Origin: Microvirga sp052114605
GTDB lineage: Bacteria > Pseudomonadota > Alphaproteobacteria > Rhizobiales > Beijerinckiaceae
DNA: 64,000 nt
Reading direction: 5' to 3'
NCBI RefSeq assembly: GCF_052114605.1
Contig: NZ_JBFRFB010000011.1
Span: 89,043 to 153,042, forward strand
The position numbers were made by a program, and so were the translations under genes. The notes beneath the pieces are model-generated. The model was not told where the DNA came from, searched no databases, and saw only the letters and a list, made by a program, of their open reading frames with translations. Each line of letters begins with the position of its first letter. Within the stretch, counting starts at the first letter, position 1. Positions 57,158-64,000 of the stretch are shown here, one piece after another.

Positions 57158-57164
57158 GGAGAAC

Positions 57165-58040
57165 TCAAGCAGCCTTGCTTCCGATCTTTCCGTGGGCGAA
57201 GGCCCAATACAGTTCACGGGCACGGCTGTAGAACGGGCCGGGCTGGAGATCGCGGCTGTCGATGCGAAGGACCGGCATCACCTTGGAATAATTGCCCGAG
57301 ATGAAGATCTCGTCCGCACTGGCGAAATCCTCGTAGCGCAAGGTGCTCTCGACAACCTTGGCGTCGTCGTCGCGCAGCAGCTGGATCACACGCTGGCGGG
57401 TGATGCCATTGAGGAAGGTGCCGTTCGGAAACGGCGTATAGACCACGCCGTCCTTGGCCATGAACACATTGGAGGTGGCCGTCTCCGCCACGTTGCCGAG
57501 CGCATCGCAGACGAGCGCGTTGTCGAAACCCTTCTCCTTCGCCTCGCGGAGCACGCGGGCATTGTTGGGATAGAGGGCGCCGGCTTTCGAATCGGTGGGC
57601 ATGGATTCCAGCGTCGGGCGGCGGAAGCTCGATTTCATCACACTCATGCCGCCGGGCACTGGCATCGGCGCCTCGAAGAGGGTGAGGCAGAACTGGGTGG
57701 AATCCGGATCGGGGGCGATCGTGCCCAAGCCCTCGGCTTCGCCCCAGTACATGGGCTTCACGTAGAGCGCCGTGCCGGGTGCGAACTTCTTCACGCCTTC
57801 CCTGACCAGCTCGGCGATGGCCTTGGGGTCCATGGTGGGCTTGAGGCCGATGGACAGGGCGGAGCGGTTCACGCGCTCGCAATGCAGGTCCAGGTCGGGC
57901 ATCACGCCCTCGAAGACCCGCGCCCCGTCGAAAACGGACGATCCAAGCCAGGATACATGGGAACGCGGTCCGATCAGGGACGGATTGCCCTCGTGCCACT
58001 CACCGTTGAACCAGTTCCATGTCTGTGAATACCAGGCCAC
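57165..58040 (-). CDS. Branched-chain amino acid aminotransferase-like (class IV)
   Basis: The 291-residue PLP enzyme of fold type IV has the N-terminal SHVSWLGSSVFDGARVFEGV, PLP lysine Lys152 in TDSKAGALYPNN and GNVAETATSNVFMAKDG. It would transfer amino groups to branched-chain 2-oxo acids; the ilvE-like name is likely but related D-amino acid or lyase enzymes share the fold. It is transcribed alone. Confidence 0.85.
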   Translation of the reverse strand: MAWYSQTWNWFNGEWHEGNPSLIGPRSHVSWLGSSVFDGARVFEGVMPDLDLHCERVNRSALSIGLKPTMDPKAIAELVREGVKKFAPGTALYVKPMYWGEAEGLGTIAPDPDSTQFCLTLFEAPMPVPGGMSVMKSSFRRPTLESMPTDSKAGALYPNNARVLREAKEKGFDNALVCDALGNVAETATSNVFMAKDGVVYTPFPNGTFLNGITRQRVIQLLRDDDAKVVESTLRYEDFASADEIFISGNYSKVMPVLRIDSRDLQPGPFYSRARELYWAFAHGKIGSKAA

Positions 58041-58209
58041 TTGTCTTCATCCTTGCAGGTCAAAAAGTACGCGTATCGAATCCCTTCACGCGGCTGGCGT
58101 CAATTGGACGTCCGGATCGGCATCATGAAGACTTGTGATGAAATGCATGAAAGAGGATGATCGATTCAATGAAAGTAGGTTTCCCCTCGCATGCAGGGCT
58201 AAAGGCACT

Positions 58210-58881
58210 ATGTCCGCCATCATTCCCATTCGCGCCAAGGCCGTCGTGTTCGACGCTTTCGGTACTTTGTTCGATGTTCACTCCGCGGTCGCCCGGCATT
58301 CGGCGCAGGTCGGCCCCGAGGCGGCGCGCCTCTCGGAAATCTGGCGCGCCAAGCAGCTCGAATATTCCTGGGTCTTGTCCCTGGCCGAACGATACGAGAC
58401 TTTCTGGTCGCTGACCGAGCGGGCGCTGGACTACGCCATCGCCCGCTGCCCGACCGTGGATCTTTCGATCAGGCCCCTCCTCCTCGATTCCTACCGCTCG
58501 CTCGACGCCTATGGCGATGTGAAGCCCGCCCTGGCCTCTCTCCGGAATGCAGGCCTTCGCACCGGCATCCTCTCCAACGGCGACCACGCCATGCTGAGCG
58601 CCGCCGTCAATTCGGCGGGTCTCGCGAGCGACCTCGACACCGTTCTCTCCGTCGATGCTGCGAAGGTGTTCAAGACCAGCCCCGACGCCTATCACCTCGC
58701 TCTCGATGCGCTGTCCCTGAACGCCGATGAAATCGTCTTCGTGTCCGCGAACCGCTGGGACGTCGCCGGAGCTGCCGCCTTCGGGCTCATTCCGATCTGG
58801 GTGAACCGGTTCAACATGCCGGATGAATATCCGGAACTCGAACCTCACGCCATCATCGCGTCGCTCGACAAGCTGGTGTGA
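58210..58881 (+). CDS. Haloacid dehalogenase, type II
   Basis: The 223-residue HAD-superfamily hydrolase has the nucleophile Asp15 in VVFDAFGTLFDV, then TGILSNGDHAML, and the C-terminal VFVSANRWDVAGAAAFGLIPIWVNR. Type II enzymes dechlorinate L-2-haloacids; some related HADs do other phosphatase work. The ATG at 58210 is preferred; the 25 residues before it show no similarity. Confidence 0.88.
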   Translation: MSAIIPIRAKAVVFDAFGTLFDVHSAVARHSAQVGPEAARLSEIWRAKQLEYSWVLSLAERYETFWSLTERALDYAIARCPTVDLSIRPLLLDSYRSLDAYGDVKPALASLRNAGLRTGILSNGDHAMLSAAVNSAGLASDLDTVLSVDAAKVFKTSPDAYHLALDALSLNADEIVFVSANRWDVAGAAAFGLIPIWVNRFNMPDEYPELEPHAIIASLDKLV

Positions 58882-58915
58882 GGGAGCCTTCAGGCCCCCC
58901 CCTCTCTCACTCTCG

Positions 58916-58948
58916 ACGTCATGGCCGGCCTTGTGCCGGCCGTGACAT
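58916..58948. repeat. Half copy of the interspersed repeat
   Basis: GTCATGGCCGGC-cttgt-GCCGGCCGTGAC: only one hairpin of the double module is present. It lies between the HAD and M20 genes that converge. Confidence 0.8.
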
Positions 58949-58970
58949 GCGCAGATGAAGACGAGCGAAT

Positions 58971-60353
58971 TTACTTCGCCAAAGCCGCCAGAATGCGCGC
59001 CCAGGAGCGGGTGCCCTTATGGAAGCTCTTGAGGTCGTATTTCTCGTTCGGCGAGTGGATGCGGTCGTCGTCGAGACCGAAGCCGACGAAGAGCGTGTCG
59101 AGGCCGAGCGTGCGCTTGAAATCGCCGCCGACCGGGATCGAGCCGCCCATGCCGATGACGATGGGCTCCTTCTTCCATTCGTCGTGCAAGGCCGCCTTCG
59201 CAACGGTGAGCGCCGGGAAGTCGTGCGGCAGGGCGAGCGCGCGCGATCCCTTGTGCATGATGAACTCCACCGAGCAATCGGCGGGAATGCGCTCGCGCAC
59301 GAAGGCGTGGAAGTTCTCGGAGATCTTCGCGGGGTCCTGATCGCCCACGAGGCGGAAGGAGATCTTGCAGCTCGCTTCCGCCGCGATCACGGTCTTCGTG
59401 CCTTCGCCCGTATAGCCGCCGATGATGCCGTTCACATCGCAGGTGGGGCGCGATTGAATCTGCTCAATGAGCATGCGGCCCTTCTCGCCGGCGGAATGCT
59501 TCAGGCCCACCTGCCCGAGGAAATCCTCCTCCGTCAGGTTGAGGCCCTTCCACTGCTCGAGGATCTGCGTGGGCGTCTCGGGAACGCCATCATAAAAGCC
59601 CGGAATCGTGATGCGGCCATTGTCGTCATGGATGGCGGCGATGATCTTCGAGAGCACATGGATCGGATTGCGGGCCGCGCCGCCGAAGGAGCCGGAATGC
59701 AGGTCGCGGTCGGCGCAGCGCACGATCACTTCCTCATAGACCATGCCGCGCAGCGATGAGGTGATAGCCGGCGTATCCTGGTCCCACATGCCGGTATCGC
59801 AGACAAGAGCGACATCGGCCTTCAGCTCATCCTTGTTGGCCTCGATGAACTCAGGCAGGAATTTAGAGCCGTCCTCCTCCGCGCCCTCGACGAGGAAGGT
59901 GATATTGATCGGCAGCGAGCCGGTGACGGCCTTCCACGCGCGGCAGGCCTCCACGAAGGTCATGACCTGGCCCTTGTCGTCGGCGGAACCGCGGGCGCTG
60001 ATGGCCTTGCGGCCATCCGGCAAAGTGATGATGGCCGGCTCGAAGGGCGGACGGCCCCACATCTCCAGCGGATCGACGGGCTGCACGTCATAATGGCCGT
60101 AGAACAGCACATGCGGCTTCGTCTCACCCTTAGCGTGAGCAACAACAGCGGGATGACCGCCGGTCTCGCGCAGGGAAGCCTCGATTCCCATGGTCTTCAG
60201 CTCGTCCACAAGCCATTGGCCGGCTTTGCGGCAATGGTCCTTATAGGCGGGATCGGTAGAGATCGAAGGCACCTTCAGCCACTGGAACAGGCGCTCCAGG
60301 GCGGCATCGGAATCGGCGTCGATCTTGGACAGGACTTGGTCGAGCTGGGACAT
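58971..60353 (-). CDS. M20 family dipeptidase
   Basis: The 460-residue zinc peptidase, probably cytoplasmic, has metal ligands in VLFYGHYDVQPV (His), RGSADDKGQ (Asp), EGAEEDGSK (Glu pair), CDTGMWD (Asp) and a C-terminal His region in DRIHSPNEKYD. The lid domain with DLHSGSFGGAARNPIHVL marks the dipeptidase branch. The ATG at 60353 is preferred; the upstream 89 residues of open frame do not resemble the family. Confidence 0.9.
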   Translation of the reverse strand: MSQLDQVLSKIDADSDAALERLFQWLKVPSISTDPAYKDHCRKAGQWLVDELKTMGIEASLRETGGHPAVVAHAKGETKPHVLFYGHYDVQPVDPLEMWGRPPFEPAIITLPDGRKAISARGSADDKGQVMTFVEACRAWKAVTGSLPINITFLVEGAEEDGSKFLPEFIEANKDELKADVALVCDTGMWDQDTPAITSSLRGMVYEEVIVRCADRDLHSGSFGGAARNPIHVLSKIIAAIHDDNGRITIPGFYDGVPETPTQILEQWKGLNLTEEDFLGQVGLKHSAGEKGRMLIEQIQSRPTCDVNGIIGGYTGEGTKTVIAAEASCKISFRLVGDQDPAKISENFHAFVRERIPADCSVEFIMHKGSRALALPHDFPALTVAKAALHDEWKKEPIVIGMGGSIPVGGDFKRTLGLDTLFVGFGLDDDRIHSPNEKYDLKSFHKGTRSWARILAALAK

Positions 60354-60426
60354 GAAAGACTTCTCGCTTCGAGGAACATGGTCTCCATGCTCCCGATCAG
60401 CGCGCTTGGCAAGCCTAGCCCCTATC

Positions 60427-61170
60427 TCAGAGCGTCCCGCCGGGGCAGAGGAGTTGCTCCATCCGCTCGTGGACCGCGCGGTAGGAGGACAGGTGGATGC
60501 CGTCGCGGGTCGCCTGCGGACGCGCGGTGTTGCCGTCAGACTCGCGGGCGAAATCATAAGGGTCGATGACCTCGCAGCCCGCGCGCTTGCAGGCACTCTG
60601 GAGGACCTGAGAATAAGCACTCACCGCAGCGATCTCGAACTTGTCCTTCAACTCCGTGCTGATCGGCGGAACCGCGAGAACGATCACGCGGGGGGCCTTC
60701 CTGCGGAAAGCTGCGACCGTGCGGGCCACGTTGTCCTCGAACGAGCGCGTGGGCGCAGCCGACAAGGGCTTCTTCTTGCGCAGCAGGTTGTTCGTGCCGA
60801 TGGAGTAAACCACAGCAGCGGGCGCGGCGTCTAAGGCGAGCCGGTTGACGAAGTCGCGGTAGAGTTCGGCCTTCGCGCCGCTGACGCCGCCATTCACCAG
60901 CTCCCTGCCGCACAGCCTGTAGGTCGTGTTCAGCAACTCGGAATGGGAATCGCCCGAAAGGAAGATGAAGCCGGGCTTCGCCTCGTTCAGCTGCGAATTG
61001 ATGAGCGGCAGACGCTGGTCGGCATAGGCCTCGGAGGTCAGCTCACGCGGCGTCTCGGTCCCGATCCAGAACGCCGCGCCGCTGCATACGATGAGAGCGG
61101 CTGCGATGCCGAGGAGCAAGCCGCTCTTGGACTTGGTCTGGGATGAGAGAACAGCAGCGCGAGACGACAT
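60427..61170 (-). CDS. SGNH/GDSL hydrolase, membrane-anchored
   Basis: The 247-residue protein has a membrane anchor (about 17-35, GLLLGIAAALIVCSGAAFWIG) and an SGNH hydrolase domain in the periplasm. Blocks are FLSGDSHSE (block I nucleophile Ser), NGGVSGAKA (Gly), SIGTNNLL (Asn) and DGIHLSS (block V Asp/His). It may be an esterase or a sugar O-acetyl-modifying enzyme. Two repeats flank this stretch of the window. Confidence 0.82.
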   Translation of the reverse strand: MSSRAAVLSSQTKSKSGLLLGIAAALIVCSGAAFWIGTETPRELTSEAYADQRLPLINSQLNEAKPGFIFLSGDSHSELLNTTYRLCGRELVNGGVSGAKAELYRDFVNRLALDAAPAAVVYSIGTNNLLRKKKPLSAAPTRSFEDNVARTVAAFRRKAPRVIVLAVPPISTELKDKFEIAAVSAYSQVLQSACKRAGCEVIDPYDFARESDGNTARPQATRDGIHLSSYRAVHERMEQLLCPGGTL

Positions 61171-61275
61171 GGTACTGAAGACAAGCCCGAGGCCGCAGGA
61201 TCGCCGCCTTTGAGCGTAAGGTCCTAACAATCTGCCCGCTGATGGCAACTGAAATTTGCCGTTCGTCGCACTCTT

Positions 61276-61369
61276 ACGTCATCACCGGCCTTGTGCCGGT
61301 GATCCCGATGGATTGAGGCGCTGCGCTTTTCGCATCGCGATGGCCGAGACAAGCCCGGCCATGACGTGA
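61276..61369. repeat. Interspersed double-hairpin repeat, copy 5
   Basis: ACGTCATCACCGGC-cttgt-GCCGGTGAT and ATGGCCGAG-acaag-CCCGGCCATGACGT. One arm of the second hairpin has a single mismatch. Confidence 0.88.
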
Positions 61370-61405
61370 GAGGACAGTCGCTTCATCCTGTAAACGAACA
61401 GCGCC

Positions 61406-62947
61406 CTACCGCCGCAGCAACCCGCCCAACGTCCCGCGTACAATGGCGCGGCCGATGGAGCCGCCCTGGCGACCGCCGATGGATTTGCCGATCTCCGCAG
61501 CGAGGCTGCCGACCGTCTGGTTGACGATGGTGCGCGTGACCTCGCGGGTGACGCGTTGACCCGTGGTCAGGCTGCCTTTCCGCTGCGGCCCGCCGGTGCC
61601 GAAGAGTCCGCCGATCATGTCGAGGATTCCTCCCCCACTTTCCGCCGCCTTGGCTTCGGCAGCCGCCTGTTCGGCGCGCTTCGCCAGCATCTCGTAGGCA
61701 GATTCTGGGTCGATGGGCTGGTCGTATTTCCCCTTCATGGGGCTCGATGCCAGGATCTGCTGTCGCTCCGACAATTCGATGGGCCCGACCTGTGCCATGG
61801 GCGGCGCGATCAGCGTGCGCTCCACCATGGAGGGCGTGCCGTTGCCTTCGAGTGTCGAGACCAGGGCCTCGCCGACGCCGAGCTCGGTGATCGCCTTTTC
61901 GGTATCGAAGGCGGGGTTCTGCCGGAATGTCTGCGCCGCCACGCGCACCGCCTTCTGCTCGCGGGGCGTATAGGCACGAAGCGCATGCTGCACCCGATTG
62001 CCGAGCTGCGCGAGAACACTCTCCGGCACATCGATCGGGTTCTGCGTGATGAAATAGACGCCGACGCCCTTGGAGCGGATGAGGCGCACGACGCGCTCCA
62101 CCGTCTCGACAAGCGCCTTCGGGGCGTCGTTGAACAGAAGATGCGCCTCGTCGAAGAAGAACACGAGTTTGGGCTGATCGAGATCGCCTACTTCCGGCAG
62201 CTCCTCGAACAGCTCCGACATGAGCCACAATAGGAACGTGGCGTAGAGGCGCGGATTGCTCATGAGCTTGTCGGCGGCCAGAATGTTCACCACGCCGCGC
62301 CCGTCGCGATCGTTACGCATCAAATCCTTGATGTTGAGCGCAGGCTCACCGAGAAACTCGTCGCCCTGCTGGTTTTCAAGCACGAGCAGCTGGCGCTGGA
62401 TGGTGCCGATGGTGGCCTTCGACACATTGCCGTAACTCGTCGTGAGTTCGCTGGCATTGTCGGAGACGAGCTGAAGCAGCGCGCGCAAATCCTTCAGGTC
62501 GAGCAGCAGCAAACCCTGCTCGTCGGCGATGCGGAAGACGATGTTGAGCACGCCTTCCTGCGTGTCGTTGAGTTCGAGAAGACGGGAGAGGAGCAGCGGC
62601 CCCATTTCGGAGATCGTCGCGCGGACGCGATGTCCCTGCTCGCCGAAGATGTCCCAGAACACGACGGGGAATTTGTCGGGCTTGTATTCGATGCCGATCT
62701 CGGCGGCTCGCTTGACCAGGGGCTCCTTGCCGTTGCCGGGAGCAGCCATGCCGGAGAGATCGCCCTTGATATCGGCTGCGAAAACCGGGACGCCCGCGCT
62801 GGAAAAGCCTTCCGCCAGCACCTGCAACGACACGGTCTTGCCCGTGCCCGTCGCGCCGGTGACGAGGCCGTGTCGGTTGGCGAGCCTCAAGTCGAGATAT
62901 TCCGGCTTGGTGCCTTTGCCGATGAAGATCTTGCCGTCCACGAGCAT
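61406..62947 (-). CDS. HerA-like ATPase (DUF853, YjgR type)
   Basis: The 513-residue P-loop ATPase has Walker A LVTGATGTGKTVSLQVL near the N-terminus and Walker B KLVFFFDEAHLLFNDA, then a conserved arginine-rich RLIRSKGVGVYFITQNPIDVPESV. A C-terminal glycine-rich region (GGILDMIGGLFGTGG) follows. Bacterial DUF853 proteins resemble HerA/FtsK translocases; the role is unproved. ATG at 62947 with GGGAGAG upstream; a GTG 3 bp earlier is possible. Confidence 0.88.
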   Translation of the reverse strand: MLVDGKIFIGKGTKPEYLDLRLANRHGLVTGATGTGKTVSLQVLAEGFSSAGVPVFAADIKGDLSGMAAPGNGKEPLVKRAAEIGIEYKPDKFPVVFWDIFGEQGHRVRATISEMGPLLLSRLLELNDTQEGVLNIVFRIADEQGLLLLDLKDLRALLQLVSDNASELTTSYGNVSKATIGTIQRQLLVLENQQGDEFLGEPALNIKDLMRNDRDGRGVVNILAADKLMSNPRLYATFLLWLMSELFEELPEVGDLDQPKLVFFFDEAHLLFNDAPKALVETVERVVRLIRSKGVGVYFITQNPIDVPESVLAQLGNRVQHALRAYTPREQKAVRVAAQTFRQNPAFDTEKAITELGVGEALVSTLEGNGTPSMVERTLIAPPMAQVGPIELSERQQILASSPMKGKYDQPIDPESAYEMLAKRAEQAAAEAKAAESGGGILDMIGGLFGTGGPQRKGSLTTGQRVTREVTRTIVNQTVGSLAAEIGKSIGGRQGGSIGRAIVRGTLGGLLRR

Positions 62948-63084
62948 CACGTCTCTCCCGAATCCTATTCAAGGATCTTAGAAGCCCTGTCGCCAGTTTC
63001 TACTGGAAGACTTTTTATTTGGGGTTTGGCGATTATATAGTTTAGAGCTAAACCATTCCACCCATCCAGTACCAGGAGATATAG

Positions 63085-63471
63085 ATGGATGAGCTCCTCG
63101 CCCGCGTGACGCAGAAGACAGGCCTCGATCAGGCTACGGCCCGCAAAGCCATCGGGCTCATTCTCGGCTACCTCCAGAAGGAGGGCCCTGCCAACGAGGT
63201 GAACCAGCTCATCGATGCCCTTCCCGGCGCTCAAGAGGCGATTGCCGAGAGCAATTCCGGCGCCGGTGGAGGCGGCGGCCTCATGGGCATGATGGGCTCC
63301 ATGGGCGGCGGCGTAATGGCGCTGGGCGGCCAGCTCATGGGCATCGGCGTGTCGATGGGCCAGATGCAGCCGCTGGGCAAGGAACTCTTCGCCTATGGCC
63401 GCGAAAAGGCCGGTGAGGACACGATGGGCGCGATCATGGGCTCCATCCCCGGCCTGTCGCAGTTCGTCTGA
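63085..63471 (+). CDS. DUF2267-like protein
   Basis: The 128-residue protein has an N-terminal helical region typical of DUF2267 (MDELLARVTQKTGLDQATARKAIGLILGYLQ), followed by a Gly/Met-rich stretch (GGGGGLMGMMGSMGGGVMALGG) and a short C-terminal helix. Function unknown. A ribosome site AGGAG precedes the ATG. Confidence 0.78.
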   Translation: MDELLARVTQKTGLDQATARKAIGLILGYLQKEGPANEVNQLIDALPGAQEAIAESNSGAGGGGGLMGMMGSMGGGVMALGGQLMGIGVSMGQMQPLGKELFAYGREKAGEDTMGAIMGSIPGLSQFV

Positions 63472-63483
63472 GGCCATCCGCAA

Positions 63484-63690
63484 ACGTCATCCCGGGGCTG
63501 CGCAGCAGAATCCGGGATCAGAATAGTTCTCGTCATGGCCGGGCTTGTCCCGGCCATCCCGATCTGAAGAGCGCCACGTTTCAAGGCATCGGTATCACCG
63601 GCACAAGGCTGGTGATGACGGGAGAGTTTCAAGCACCTTACCTGCCAACGATCCCGGATCGGCTTACGCCGTCCGGGATGACGCGCCATA
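63484..63690. repeat. Repeat cluster including double-hairpin copy 6
   Basis: Three palindromic pieces stand in a row: CGTCATCCCGGGG...TCCGGGAT (63485-63518); the double-hairpin module GTCATGGCCGGG...CCGGCCAT plus ATCACCGGC-acaag-GCTGGTGAT (63531-63620); and GATCCCGGAT...GTCCGGGATGACG (63650-63683). It fills the 311-bp gap before the methylmalonyl-CoA mutase gene. Confidence 0.85.
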
Positions 63691-63782
63691 TTCACCGTTC
63701 CCCGCCCTTTTGCGCATTCCCACGCCCCCTCCCACCCGCTATCTTCCGCGCAACGCGAATTGCCCTCCGCCAGAGGATGAAG

Positions 63783-64000
63783 ATGGACGATCTGTCTCTT
63801 GCCGCCGATTTTCCTGCCGCGACGCGCGAGCAATGGCTGACGCTTGTCGAGGGCGTGCTCAAGGGCGCGGACTTCTCGAAGAAACTCGTCGGGCGCACCC
63901 ATGACGGCATCGCGCTTCAGCCGCTTTATCCCAAGGCGGAAGGCGCCGGCCTGATCGCGCGGGAGGAGCCGGGCCGCTGGCGCGTGTCGCAGCGGGTCGA
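63783..64000 (+). CDS. mutA: Methylmalonyl-CoA mutase small subunit (5' part)
   Basis: The visible 72 residues start MDDLSLAADFPAATREQWLTLVEGVLKGADF and continue KKLVGRTHDGIALQPLYPK, the N-terminus of the small (beta) subunit of adenosylcobalamin-dependent methylmalonyl-CoA mutase. This subunit lacks the cobalamin site and supports the large subunit that isomerises methylmalonyl-CoA to succinyl-CoA. ATG at 63783 has GAGG 6 bp upstream; another ATG at 63777 is in frame. The gene continues beyond the window. Confidence 0.85.
   Translation, partial: MDDLSLAADFPAATREQWLTLVEGVLKGADFSKKLVGRTHDGIALQPLYPKAEGAGLIAREEPGRWRVSQRV

Noticed and set aside
57066..61369. Repeats as a CRISPR array
   Set aside because: Copies are single, far apart, in both orientations and palindromic, with no regular spacers and no cas genes.

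Overview
The window is G+C-rich chromosomal DNA of an alphaproteobacterium, most likely a Hyphomicrobiales/Rhizobiales member near Methylobacteriaceae (Microvirga-like). The order feuP-feuQ-ccmI-ccmE-ccmF, a MucR regulator, two HWE-type sensor kinases, DUF2336/DUF1491/DUF6456 proteins and a complete Rhodobacter capsulatus-type gene transfer agent (GTA) cluster all point that way. The family-level placement is inference.

Layout. 1-5502 (minus strand): cytochrome c maturation genes (ccmF cut by the window edge, ccmE, ccmI), the two-component pair feuP/feuQ and a small PepSY-like secreted protein. 5550-27286 (minus strand): a GTA head-tail cluster, running from the right edge leftwards as small terminase (g1), large terminase (g2), portal (g3), g3.5, prohead protease (g4), capsid (g5), connector (g6), head closure (g7), tail terminator (g8), tail tube (g9), tail chaperones (g10/g10.1), tape measure (g11), distal tail and hub proteins (g12, g13), NlpC/P60 peptidase (g14), the large host-contact protein (g15), a DUF2793 fibre, a GH108 muramidase and a holin-like protein. 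It has no integrase, repressor or replication genes.

The GTA cluster is broken up by accessory genes, most on the opposite strand: two secreted trypsin-like proteases between g6 and g5, a HEPN-motif protein between g3.5 and g3, two small Cys-rich lipoproteins between g11 and g10.1, and a YdcH-like protein between g12 and g11. Palindromic repeats also lie inside it. Two features look like expression control: a -1 slippery heptamer C_CCA_AAC near the end of g10, in the right phase to fuse g10 to g10.1, and a strong promoter followed by a perfect terminator hairpin in the g1 leader.

27760-44809: mixed housekeeping genes. These are an endonuclease/exonuclease/phosphatase protein, an HWE kinase, an orphan Tat-exported TRAP binding protein, a PerM-like permease, YcgN, a class A penicillin-binding protein with DUF1214/DUF1254 proteins, a GNAT, DUF2336, DUF1491 and peptidoglycan-binding proteins, SufE, DUF6456 and MucR. 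45230-64000: an S9 oligopeptidase, a second multi-PAS/GAF HWE kinase, an isochorismatase-like hydrolase, Fe-type superoxide dismutase, a ChbG/HpnK deacetylase, a GT2 glycosyltransferase and MurJ, a VWA protein, a branched-chain aminotransferase, a HAD hydrolase, an M20 peptidase, an SGNH hydrolase, a HerA-like ATPase, a DUF2267 protein and the start of a methylmalonyl-CoA mutase small subunit. At least six copies of a roughly 90-bp double-hairpin repeat are scattered through intergenic DNA. No tRNA, rRNA or CRISPR was seen.
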